This document shows positions 27,240 through 37,535 of a DNA stretch of 64,000 nt, one piece after another. Every line of letters starts with the position of its first letter. Within the stretch, counting starts at the first letter, position 1. The stretch comes from Warburgia ugandensis (taxonomy: Eukaryota > Streptophyta > Magnoliopsida > Canellales > Canellaceae): contig CP141137.1 in the NCBI GenBank assembly GCA_035236585.1, forward strand, positions 11,238,327 through 11,302,326, written 5' to 3'. The position numbers and the translations under genes are program-made. The notes beneath the pieces were generated by a model. That model did no database searches, was not told the origin of the DNA, and saw only the letters and a program-made list of their open reading frames with translations.

Positions 27240-27795
27240 GAATGGATAATGATGAGTATGGATGTTTTGTAGCAATTATAGATGTATTAGCCATTACATT
27301 TTAAGAATGATTTGGGGTATTAAGAAAGAAGTGGATGCATGTTGTATTAGATGTTTGGTTTTTCATATTTATAAAGATTGTTTGCATAATGTGTATAGAA
27401 TGTTTGTTATTCAATGTGTACACAGTTGGTAGTGTGTTAAGAAAGATGTCGATGCATTGTAGTGGATGGTAGTTTGGAATGTGTATGGAGATTGAAGTTA
27501 TTAGGTGTATATGATGTTTGGTTTTTTATGTTTATAAAGATTGCTTGAAGTATTAGGTGCATAAAATGTTTGATATTCAATATATACACAAATGATAATA
27601 TATCAAAAAATTAAGATGTGGATGCAATGTAGTGGTTATTGGTTTTTTATGTTCGTAGAGATTGAAGTATTTTAATGTATACATTGTATTGTGTATTAAG
27701 AAGTGGATGAACATTGTTTGTAAATAGGTTTTTAATGTTTATAAACATTGTTTGAATATCAAGTGTTTGTTATTCATTGTATACATGAGGTAGGC
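27240..27795. repeat. degenerate tandem repeats of CACTA interior
   Basis: Four to five diverged copies of a unit of about 110-130 bp with recurring words AAGAAGTGGATG, TGGTTTTTTATGTTTATAAAG, GATTG-TTGAA and GTTATTCA-TGTATACA. No coding potential seen. Confidence 0.65.
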
Positions 27796-27819
27796 AATCA
27801 AACAAATTTGAAAAAAAAA

Positions 27820-28240
27820 ATATATATATACTTTTAAAGTCATTTTTTCAAAATGACTTTAAAAGATTCATGATATATTTAAATATTTTTACTTTCGAAG
27901 TCGCTTATATAAAAATGACTTCTAAAATAACAAAATTTTGAATTCATTTTTATTTAAGCGACTTTAGAAGTTCATCAAAATGAAATTCTTTTGAAGTTGC
28001 TCATCCGAAAACAACTTCTAAAGTCATCAACTTTAAAAGTCATTTTTTTCTAAGCAACTTTAAAAGTCAATTAAAATTTGGTTGTTTTTGAAGTCTCCTA
28101 CAAAAAACAACTTCTAAAGTTGATGACTTTATAAGTCGTTTTCATATAAGCAACTTCAAACAACTTTAAAAGTTAACAACTTTCCAGGTTGCCTCGGTAG
28201 AAGTCGCTTCGTAAGCGACTTCTATTATCACTTTTTACCA
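27820..28240. repeat. CACTA right subterminal repeats
   Basis: Dense copies in both orientations of CTTTTAAAGTCATTTTT, AAGTCGCTT and AAGCGACTT-type words, matching those inside the left end. Confidence 0.85.
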
Positions 28241-28267
28241 ACTTTAAAATCCCCCTGTGCAGTAGTG
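28241..28267 (-). repeat. CACTA right terminal inverted repeat
   Basis: Inverted copy of the left end, finishing GCAGTAGTG on the plus strand and followed by TGG (28268-28270), the second copy of the target duplication. Confidence 0.93.
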
Positions 28268-28270
28268 TGG

Positions 28271-29129
28271 ATTCTTTTGATAGTCAGCTATTGTCTCAAA
28301 CAAGCTTCTATTCTTGCCATCTAGCGGACTTTATTCAAGATAGTCTTCATCTAATTTTAATAGTGTGATATAGTTGACTCGATTTTCATGATATTTATTA
28401 TATTGCAGACATGAGTTACCATTGTGTCAGGTCTTCAGTTCTTCAAATCTAGTGGTAGTCCTTCCATCAAATAATCATTTGTCTTCATGAACTTCAATCT
28501 TCAGAGGTGTCTTCTCAAGGATAGTGAGCACTTCTTCCAATATAGTTGGTTACTTTTGCATCAAAGGACTATTCTATATCAAGTGAGCCAGTTGGCTTTG
28601 CTGTTAAGTTATTCTAATCAACTAGATTCATGTAACTTAGGCATTTTAGTTGAAATTTTTTCCAAATTGATTCTAGTTTATTTCTAAACAATGGTATTCA
28701 ACAACACACTTGGAAACAAGTTAGAATCAAATACGAATAATGTTTTGCTAATAAATACTTTGGATCAACAAAATGGCTACAAATAAATCCAAACCTACAA
28801 CTCCATTTATAGATGGCCCCAAGCCAGCAAAAATCATAGACAAAATAATGGACATAACTCTATAATAATAAGAAGCAAAAATAATAGCACCTCAATCAAC
28901 TGGCTAGAGGTCATTTATAGCAAACAAAGAAACTCACAGAACTCTAACTCAAGCTAAGGAGTCTAGGTCACTATTGCAAGATCATCTAACATAAGGATAA
29001 CAAAATATTTAGTCTTTCTATTGCTTCTTTCATCTCAACAGTACAAAACATTGTCAAGTGAGATTTAGAAGGCCTATGAAGAAGGAGTTTCTTACAAACT
29101 AGACAAAAATGTGTATGGCAAAGTTTATC
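28271..29129. other. flank between the CACTA element and the L1 relic
   Basis: No gene recognised. The ORF at 28487-28687 has no domain. The far right may include more decayed L1 sequence. Confidence 0.4.
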
Positions 29130-30255
29130 AGAAAGTACTTGTTATGTGATGAGAAGAATGGTTCTAGAGTGAAGTGGAGATGGTGGATGAGTAGATGCTT
29201 TAAAAACTCATGGTTTTCAATGCTTTCTTATGGAACACCAAATGGATTCTTTAGGATCAAGGGGTCTTCAAGGTGATCTATTATCATTCTTATTTAATTT
29301 ATTTGGATAAGTTTTTAGCAAAATGATGGAAAAGTCTTACAAGAGGGGCTTCATTAATGGCTTCTCTCCTTCACCTAAGTGTTAAGGTGTCTCATCCGCA
29401 ATATGCCGATGATACACTTATCATTTATGGATTGGAAGAAGAAGAACATAAGAATATTAAAGCTATTATTAGAGATTATGAGGTACATCATGACAAAGAG
29501 AAAATTTCATCCAAGTCCTCCATCATGGGTATTGAGGAAAGCCAAAATATCTTGAATCATTTTGCAGCTACTTTGAGATGTGTTATGAATTCTCTACATG
29601 CATCATATTTAGGCCTCCCTTTCATAATCAACAAGCTTTCTAAGCATCAGTGGCATCCTATCATACAACGACTTCGCTGCATGTTGGCCACTTGGAAGAA
29701 AAATTATCTATCATTACCTACAAGAATCACTCTAGTAAAGTTAGTAATGGCCAATCTGCCTATCTATTTCCTCTCCTTGTTCAAATGCTCAACACTAGTT
29801 GCAAAAGAAGTTAGAAAACTGTAAAGAAATTTTATATGGGGTGGCAAAAAGGAGGAGAACTCCTATCATCTCATTAGTTGGGACTCAATATGTCTACTAG
29901 CAACATGGAGGGCTAAGTATCAGAAAAAATAATAAAATAATAAATAGTGGAGTTTTGCTACTTTAAAAGCACTAAAACTAGCCAATGAAGCTAATAGCTT
30001 TTGGTAATCAATAATGACGCAAAATAAGCATCAAGTTGAAGAAATTGGTGAACTTTGAAAGGATACTAGTAGAGTATATCATGTCTCTCAAAGTATATTC
30101 AAACTTGTAGGTAGAGTCCATGAAGGCACCAAATACAATGTAAAAGTTAGTGATAGAGTGAAATTTTGGAGACTTTTATGGTGTTGTGACATTCTTTCTA
30201 AGTCAAATACCTTCACTTATTTGAAGTTGATACTGTAAGGAAATATTAGCGAAAG

Positions 30256-31151
30256 TAGGGGTGTGCATGGTCTGATCTCATGGTTCAAAGTGGATCGAAC
30301 CGAATTTTTTCAGTCTGCTGCCACAAGGACTGAAACTATGCTGAACTGATTAGGGTTAAGTGAAGACCAACCGATCGATCGGTCTTTGGTTGGGTTCTGT
30401 TTGATTTTCGGTCATGTTCGGCCCATATCATTTGCATGTAGGTTAAGCTAGAGAACTACATGCCAATCATTTGATGTTTGACATACAAGTGATCTAACAA
30501 AAGTAGAAGGAAATTGAACACACGTGGTGACATTTGCATAACCAAACATCTCAGATAAGGAAAAATAGACATACATGGACACAATCAAAGTACCATCCAG
30601 AAAATCCCTAACAATCACACAATTGACCATAGACCTGATCAAACTACCAACCAAAAAAGCCGTAAGAATCAGACAACCGACCATAGACATAATCAAACTA
30701 CCAATCAGAAAAGCCCTAAGAATTAGACAACTGACAATTTCTAGAAAACAAAAACCTAAATAAATGATATCTTAGTCATAGATGATATTCGGTAGTCAGC
30801 ATTACCAACGGCTTCTCACTGGAGACAGGAGAGACATTGGTGGACAATAGTGGGCAGTCGGTGGTCGACAGTGTCACAGTGCAAGTAGACGTAGGCAGCC
30901 ATGGCTACGGTTTTGTTCGGCTTCTTCTTAGACGTTGGGTTGAAGCCTAAAGTTAGGGTTAGGGTAGACAAATGAAATGAGGGAAAAAAAGAAGAAGAAG
31001 AAACTTTATATATCCTAGATTTCTGTCCAGTCTAGTCAGGTTGAACTGCAGGACCAGGATTGGATAGAAGGTTTCGGTCTTGCATATTACCGGACCGATA
31101 CATGACTCAAACCGACTGAAAATCTGCAGGTCGGTCTTTTGCACACCCCTA
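30256..31151. mobile_element. non-autonomous hAT-like element (896 bp)
   Basis: Starts TAGGGGTGTGCA and ends TGCACACCCCTA, a perfect 12-bp terminal inverted repeat of hAT type. Flanking 8-mers AGCGAAAG (30248-30255) and AGTAAAAG (31152-31159) match at 6 of 8 positions, consistent with an aged 8-bp target duplication. No hAT transposase is present. It contains a 54-bp tandem repeat (30590-30755). Confidence 0.85.
30590..30755 (+). repeat. 54-bp tandem repeat in the hAT element, about 3 copies
   Basis: Three diverged copies of a 54-bp unit stay open in one frame as an 18-residue repeat of the form LPTKKAVRIRQPTIDIIK. The ORF (30575-30763) starts and ends near the array and has no other domain, so it is treated as a repeat and not as a gene. 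Confidence 0.75.
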
Positions 31152-31760
31152 AGTAAAAGAAATGTATGAGATGAAATGGGAAATAGTAGTGTGGAAGCGA
31201 AATATAAGAAAAAGATATTAGATAAGATTTCGAGAGGGGCGGGAGTAAACTCTACATGAACTTTCTTTCGTTGTTGTCAAACAAAACCGGAACGAAAGAA
31301 TGATGTGGACTCAGTTTTCGTCTGGCAGTTTCTCCAAAAAAATTGCATTGCAAATTCTGAATCAGCAGTCTCAACAATAATGATTACAGGACCTACACCT
31401 CATTTGGAGATACAAAGCTACACCTAGAGCATTGCTTTCTTTTAGTGCGCTGTAAACAAGACACTTATAGTGGATGGGTTACAAAGAGGATGAATTCCTC
31501 TATGGTCAATACCTGCTCATTGTGTCTAAGAGAAGGACTAGTGGATCGTTTGTTACTCAATAGTATCAAGATTGAGTTTTGGGCTCAGTATTCTTGTACT
31601 ACTTAGATTAAGTTGGGTAAAACCGGGCTCTTTGGAACCTATTCTTAGCTGGCAGCATAGCAAAGTCACTGCTAGAAATTTTCCTCCCATCGTTAATGTG
31701 GGTGTTGTGAAAAGAATGAAATGGAAGAACTTACGGAGGGAGATTTGCCAATAGTGAGAC

Positions 31761-33050
31761 TACTTGGAGTAGAAACACTTTTTCGATGCATAGTTGTGGT
31801 CACACTTTGAAAGAATTCCAAGGAGTTAAATTGCCACAAATGAGATTTCAGTGAAAGAATTGTTATTAGATGAAAAACAGGAAGTCATTGTTGCTCCTAG
31901 ATGGTAACTCCTCCAGTTGGTTCTTTCAAATAAACATTAATGATTCATCTTTCAAATAAACCTATTAGAAGCCATACAAGAGAATCATTACTGGAACAAA
32001 CTCAGGACCGTAGCTGTCATTTCTGTTCCGGTGGCTGTTCCATATTGGCTACTGGAACCAAACGATCTAGATTTTTTTCAATTTTGAAACCAAGTCCTTA
32101 TTCAGGAAATTGTTTATGTAAAAGAAAAAGGTAAAATAAGTATGAAAAAAAAAAAAATTGCTCAAATTCTGAATGAAATGGGCAGAAGGGACTGGATTTG
32201 ATTGAAAATTTTTAAGGTAAATCCCATTTGCCATTCTGGACTGGCCGGAATGAAACAAAGTTAACAACTATGCTCATGACCAATTTGGTGTCAGATGCAA
32301 TTGAGTAGAAGCTAAGGCAGTTTTGACATTAATTTAAGATCTAGAAGGATCTTTGTCTGTAACTCATCAGCATAGAAGGGGATTCTCACAATACCATAGC
32401 CTGGTGAAGATATATTTGAATAGATAAGAGAATACTGCCGAGTAAATGCCCTTTTTTTCATACATGTTCAAATATTGGCTAATCAAAGACCAGATAATTT
32501 GGCTAGAACAAGGATTAATAGAGTAGGTCTACTCACTGCACAAATATTTGAGAACTAGCCTTTCTTTTCAATTGGGTTATGATTACACATTACTTACTTT
32601 GAATGATTGCACATCAAAGATCAACTCGATCTTTCGTAGTGTAAAGTATCCTCTAAAGTTCAATGAAATCAACCATTAAAAAGGGAGTGATTAGAAGGCA
32701 TACCATAAGATGCGTCGCCAAGGACTAAAGGAATGCATGGTAAGAGAATATACTAAAATATACTATGATGAATTACTTAAACGGCAATACATTCCATTTC
32801 TACGAGATTAAACTCATATTTCCATGTGTAAGACTCCAAGATAGATTTCAGGCTGCTCCCAACAATAACGTCCATGTCCCCGTTCCCTCTGAATAGTAGA
32901 GTGCGAGGAATTCATGGCTACTAAATATTGCTCCAATATTCTACTTCGGGACTAATGCACTTTTGAAGGGATTGAATGAATTTCATAGGAGTATTATGAA
33001 TCTATATGCATACGGGGTAAATCATCCTTTTCTTTACAGTTGTTAAGAAA
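31761..33050. other. no gene recognised
   Basis: 1.3 kb with scattered short ORFs only and a poly-A stretch near 32147-32158. The part next to 33050 may belong to the organelle-like insert, but this could not be shown. Confidence 0.4.
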
Positions 33051-33124
33051 GCGCTCTTAGTTCAGTTCGGTAGCACGTGGGTCTCCAATTCTCAATATCG
33101 TAAATTTAAATCCTATAGATCGTG
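33051..33124 (+). pseudogene. organellar-type tRNA-Trp (CCA) relic
   Basis: The 74-bp stretch starts GCGCTCTTAGTTCAGTTCGG and resembles plastid trnW-CCA, which plant mitochondria also carry as an imported copy. The anticodon CCA lies at 33085-33087. Both the anticodon stem (TGGGT against TTCTC) and the T stem (GTAAA against CCTAT) no longer pair well, and the acceptor has a mismatch, so it should not fold or function. It is best read as a fossil of organelle DNA inserted in the nuclear genome. Confidence 0.75.
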
Positions 33125-33450
33125 ATTCCATTCTTGTAATGTCAAATCACAAGAAAATAACTTCACTAATGCTCGAACTACAACCTGAATTTCACCTCCT
33201 TCAGATTCAGAAAAAGATTAATCAAAAAAGAAATGTTACCCAATCTTGAAGCCGACTTTTAGTTCGGATCAGGAGAGAACAGTCACAACAAATTGGTTTA
33301 AACTGAAATATGAAGGTTGTCCGAAAGGCCTAATGCACCATTACGGAAACTTCTGTGTTTTTTCTGAAAGTGTGGATCTTATTGATCATAAACGACCAGG
33401 ATGGTCAAAAGCAAGAGAGAACAAAAGGGAAAATAAAAGGAAAAGAAATT
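33125..33450. other. possible continuation of organelle-derived DNA
   Basis: The sequence following the tRNA relic (to about 33240) has no nuclear gene signature and may be the flank copied with it; its origin could not be verified. The short plus ORF at 33246-33452 has no domain. Confidence 0.35.
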
Positions 33451-33464
33451 AGGAAAGAGTATGA

Positions 33465-33765
33465 TGAGAAAGATCCACGCGTTGCTTAGCCGTCGGCAGA
33501 ACGAATAACATGCTGACACGATGTTTCGCCTTTGAGAAGAAGATCGAGGATTTGATCCATACTGTTGAGAAATCCAGTTCTCCGCGGCGACTGTTCTCGG
33601 CTCTTGCGTCCAGGATATAATCATCTTTGAATCCCCTTCAATCATGAGTTTCTTGTGTGTCTCAGCGGGCCAACAATTCAAACCAGTCTTGAGCCACTGA
33701 AAGTAAGCACCTGAGATACGTCAGGTTCTTCAGTCCCAAAAGCTTTCAATTCCAAAACTTGCTGC
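33465..33765 (-). pseudogene. RNase H-like fragment of a retroelement
   Basis: The minus-strand frame contains KLMIEGDSKMIISWTQ, typical of the plant retroelement RNase H (RVT_3) domain around its E-x-DS motif, and further on ACYSFCRRLSNAW, resembling the REAN..ADALA end. The domain is incomplete and frame-shifted, with no reverse transcriptase beside it on this strand. Confidence 0.6.
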
Positions 33766-33973
33766 AGCGAAGTCTTTCAATTCTTCAAGTTGCCTCCTTT
33801 GAAAACTTTCCAACCAGCCCGATCCTTTCGTAAATTCATAGTTCCCGGAGCAACTCGGATCTCATTATCAGTAATGGGTTTGAGAAAATTATCAGTGACA
33901 TCATTTGGAATGATATTCATCAGCTACCATCGAAGAATTGCTAGTCTTAAGAACAACTGCCAAATAAAGTTTT

Positions 33974-34004
33974 TTTTTACCGTTGTGCCAAGGCTCCCCT
34001 TCTA
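33974..34004 (-). mobile_element. Au SINE head fragment
   Basis: Read on the minus strand: GAAGGGGAGCCTTGGCACAA followed by CGGTAAA, the 5' head with box A of an Au-type SINE. The rest of the element is absent. Confidence 0.55.
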
Positions 34005-34189
34005 ATTGCCAAATAAGGTCTATGATCATATGATCCATTGCTGTGAGAATCTAAAATATATCATGTTATTTTCTTGCTGGCTAATCTGCAATTTGCGCCA
34101 AACAATCAATTGCGTAGATCACCACCAATCTGGCCTCAACTAATAGTGTTAGATGGTAAAACTTTTAACCATTTGGCCTATTTTGTCTA

Positions 34190-34376
34190 CTAGAAAAAAG
34201 AGTCATACCTACGAAACTTCAGCCTATATAACGTCTGAAAAGGGGTAGACCACAAAGGGCCTATAGTATGTAGCCTTATCTTGCATTTTTGTAAGAGACT
34301 GTTTCCACGCATCAAACCCATAACCTCAAGATTGCACAACAACAACTCTACCGTTGTGCCAGGCTCCTCTTTTAAA
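34190..34376 (-). mobile_element. Au-type SINE, near full length
   Basis: Read on the minus strand it has a box A region GAGCCTGGCACAACGGTAGA, a box B-like GGTTTGATGCG, then GGAAACAGTCTCTTACA, AAGGCTACATACTATAGGCC and CTTTGTGGTC, ending in a short T run. This order matches the tRNA-derived plant Au SINE family with many transitions. The minus ORF across it is spurious. Confidence 0.75.
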
Positions 34377-34986
34377 AATGAATTATGCCTATGAAAAAGA
34401 AAAAGGATAATCAACTATTAAACAGTCATCAAAATAAGAGGCACTATGGTCTTTCTTCAAGGAAAATCAACTGCAGTTGAGATTTCCGTCTGGATCTTAA
34501 TGGCCGGTGGATGGTTAAACGTTAACTCAAAATTAAGTATGAAAGACGAGAAAACAATTACCAACTCGGAGATTAATAGCATATTAGCATCCCAGGCCAT
34601 GAATTCTTTCCGAAAGACAAGGAGTATGTGCCCACTAGAAGTGGACATGCGATCATATATCAATCCATTGATTGGTGCACTATTTGTCCAAAAAATGTTT
34701 GAAGTGCTAGCTCAACAAGAATGTACAAGTAGAGCCCAAATTTTAGTTATCCTGCCATTCACTTATGACTAAGATCTTAGATAAACCATAACTCAAAGGT
34801 CATATCCATTGATGCTATCTAAGGCACTGAGGGTTTGAGATATTTCAAACATCATGTTTGGAACCGTCTGGCTCAACCCTTTTCACCTATAGAATGTCCT
34901 ATGGCGCATTGGCGCAAGGGCCTCTGTCACAGGGTCGAAGTGCTCATGGGAGACTGTGTCTGTGTGTGCGCGTGTTCAACATTCAA

Positions 34987-35041
<55 letters not shown>
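34987..35041. repeat. (AAT)n microsatellite
   Basis: About 18 tandem AAT units, directly visible. Confidence 0.95.
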
Positions 35042-35044
<3 letters not shown>

Positions 35045-35433
35045 TCTTCAAAGGGAAAGTGAGTTCTAAACCCAGGTATAACTAGCATGAAATAATCAAG
35101 CTTTTGCAGCTTAAAGTGGACAAAGTGAGATCTTCAAAGTTCTTCTTCCTTCTTCTTGTACAAGTACATATAAACGCTATGAATTACTTGCAACTGAAAC
35201 CAAGCATAATAAAAACCAAGCACAACAAAAGCAATTTACAATCATCCCCTTCTACACTAGCCCAGGACTGATCCCTGTAAAACTCCATTAGTATGTACAT
35301 CGCCCTCAATTTTCATATGGTACTTGTTAAATCCCTTACGCTCCCCTGGAAAGTAAATACTAAAGAACTTGCTTGGATCCATTTACGGATAAACATACAT
35401 ATTACCTGCTGCCACATATTCAGAAAGAATTCA

Positions 35434-35436
<3 letters not shown>

Positions 35437-35480
<44 letters not shown>
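35437..35480. repeat. (GA)n microsatellite next to the kinase stop codon
   Basis: GA run of about 44 bp starting only a few bases 3' of the kinase stop codon (minus strand), so it would be transcribed in the 3' UTR. Confidence 0.9.
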
Positions 35481-35482
<2 letters not shown>

Positions 35483-35486
35483 CTCC

Positions 35487-37535
35487 CTATCCACTAGTGT
35501 TGGGTGTTGTAGACCTGCTGACCCATGAATCCATCACTGTATCCGGTGAGAGTGGCGGATTATCCTTTAACAGTCCAACATGATCTGATGGATGATCCAC
35601 CTCCTCTGCCTTCTTTGTTCTGTATTCCCCACTCTCAACCCCTTTCAAAATTTCCACCACCTCCTCCATTGAAGGTCTTACCTCCTTCTCCTCTTGCAAA
35701 CACCTAAAAGCCAACTCTGCCACTAATGTGATCATCTTTCTTACTCCATAGTCAGATTCGAACCCAAGTTCAGGGTCCACCAACTCATGTAATGTCTGAT
35801 TATGGATCTTGCTAATTGCCATATAAGCCAAATTGATCTCATGTCGATGTCTGGTAATGTCCACTGCCGGCTTGGATGAGATAAGCTCAACAAGAACCAC
35901 GCCAAAGCTATAAACATCACTCTTATAAGTAAGCTGATAGCACTTGTGATAATCAGGGTCTACATATCCAGGTGTTCCTTGCGGTGCAGTTGAGACGTGA
36001 GTGACATCAGTGGGAAATAGACGAGAGAGCCCGAAATCAGCAACTTTCACATGAAAATTGCTGTCAAGAAGAATGTTGTTGGTTTTTACATCCCGGTGTA
36101 TAATTGGAGGTTCAACGGCATGGAGATATTTAAGTGCCTCAGCAGTTTCTATGGCAATGCTCAATCGGATGGGCCATGTAAGAGAACCAGCTTGTGCATG
36201 GTTTCCATGGAGATGATCAGCGACTGTGCCATTAGGCACAAATTCATAGACTAGGAGAAGCTCACGACTGTGACGAGAGGTGCACCCATAGAGAGAAACA
36301 AGGTTTCTGTGGCGTAGCCGGGATAGAATCTCTACTTCATTCATGAATTGTTCAACGCGCTTATAATTGTTCTCATACAGGCGCTTGACTGCAACAGAGC
36401 GTCCATCTCGGAGCTTCCCTGCGTAGAAGTCAAATTTTGTTTAATGACAGATTAAAGTTTCTGTTTTTTTGAATGGCAATGACAGATTACAGTTACGTAA
36501 ATCTAAAGAAAGATGAATGCTTATAGGTTACAGAAGTATGAGCAACTGACTGGAGAAATGCAATAGATAGATGAGATGGACTTACCATAGTAAACAGTAC
36601 CAAAGCCACCATCTCCGAGTTCTTTAGATTCATCAAAATTGTCAGTGGCTTCTTCAAGTTCCTTGTAGCTGAAGACATGGGTTCCATAGAATTTGCTGTC
36701 ACTCTTCTCAAGATCATGTTTTGAAGAGGGTTCTGAAGATTTATCTCTAGAGAGGAGGGTTGACGGAATGGTGCCGAAGCGTCTCCGATGGTAATAACAA
36801 AATAAGATAATACATGCTAGAAAGCACACAACCCCCGCAGTTGCTACACCTGAAAGAGGAGGGTGGTACTTAGGACCATTATATAACCTCACATAACATA
36901 CAGTGGTGCATAATTTGTGTAGGCCCCAGCTAAAAAGACCTGTAGAATTTATTGATCTTCCCAGTCTCGACATACAACTGGGCACAGAAACAGTGACAGG
37001 AACTGATCAAAAAGAGGATCCTGTCTTTCTGCTTCTAGAATTTTGCAACCTAGCCATCCAATTTGATCAGTGAACTTTCTCCATTTACATATAAACCTTT
37101 AGGTTTTAATCATTTCTTCCTAAGTAATTACTCTTAAATGTTTTTGATGGAGATGATCCAATAGAGCTCATGTATCGAATGATTCACAAATGGTGGAGAT
37201 AGGAGGATCCATATTCTAGGAAGGTTCCGTTGGATGCTAAATTAGTCTTGATAAATTAAGAGATGTACTGACCACTCCCTGTTTAAAGGAGGAGGTTTTT
37301 TATATCACTGGAGCATTAAGAACAAAATAATGAGATTTTCCATTACAAAAAATATAAGACATGCGTCAACATGAAATTATTTTATGGGAAGAAGCTTTGA
37401 CCTCCACCATTTTCATTAAGCAGCTAAAAAGTTCAGATAATAATTAGTAAGAAAGTAATTATTATGACATGAAAGATTTGGACTTGAGCAGTAGAATACC
37501 TATAATGATCGGAGTGCTCCTGCCTTTCTTCCCAA
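35487..37535 (-). CDS. LRK10L-1-type receptor kinase: shared mini-exon, TM exon and RD-kinase exon
   Basis: Three minus-strand exons. Mini-exon 37535-37500 encodes VGKKGRSTPIII. Exon 36849-36586 encodes a membrane helix (VATAGVVCFLACIILFCYY), a juxtamembrane stretch, FSYKELEEATDNF and the Gly loop GDGGFGTVYYG. Exon 36418-35487 has VAVKRL, HRDVKTNNILLD (HRD codons 36098-36090), DFGLS, GTPGYVDPDY and the kinase end. All introns have GT-AG borders and all exon joins are phase 1. The kinase is intact and RD-type, closest to LRK10L1/LRK10L1.2 (At1g18390) among families I know; the Arabidopsis gene is reported to use alternative transcription starts. The nearest ectodomain is exon G at 39665-40412, making a complete receptor by itself. 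Ligand unknown; the ectodomain type suggests cell-wall pectin or glycan contact, which is inference. Confidence 0.92.
37500..37535 (-). CDS. 36-nt symmetric mini-exon joining ectodomain to TM exon
   Basis: Flanked by TTTTGCAG (acceptor) and GTATTC (donor). It enters in phase 1 (G|TT GGG AAG AAA) and leaves in phase 1 (ATA G|), encoding a basic linker and the first hydrophobic residues before the membrane helix. Such a linker (GKK...III G) is common in the LRK10L/WAK-like family, which supports the call. It is the first downstream acceptor recognised for all ectodomain exons. Confidence 0.75.
   Translation of the reverse strand: MGRKAGALRSL

Larger units (their letters stand above)
29130..31760 (+). 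pseudogene. L1-type LINE ORF2 relic (reverse transcriptase to zf-RVT), split by a hAT element
   Basis: Reverse-transcriptase landmarks appear across frames. An upstream part has VKWRWWMSRCF and GTPNGFFRIKGS (29170-29270), where related proteins read FF..SRGLRQGDPLSP. The longest frame (29357-29824) has HPQYADDTLIIYG (F/YADD active-site motif), then YLGLPFI and LPIYFLSLFKCS, followed by RNFIWGGKK. After the hAT insertion the relic resumes at 31152. The zf-RVT-like end (PRALLSFSAL, then VNTCSLCLREGLVD) lies around 31400-31560. Stops and frameshifts are frequent, so it cannot be active. L1 ORF2 would supply endonuclease and reverse transcriptase for retrotransposition; the endonuclease part is missing or unrecognisable. 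Confidence 0.82.
34377..35486. other. 3' flank of the receptor-kinase gene with SSRs
   Basis: No protein gene recognised; the ORF at 34446-34772 has no domain. About 34890-35042 ends in a long (AAT)n run and has GGCGCATTGGCGCAAGGGCC upstream, which could be a tRNA-like SINE head with an AAT tail, but this is weak. Confidence 0.4.

Noticed and set aside
33051-33124. Functional tRNA-Trp gene
   Set aside because: Anticodon and T stems are mispaired and the acceptor stem has a mismatch.
34446-34772. 108-residue plus ORF
   Set aside because: No domain or neighbouring exon; base composition like the intergenic background.
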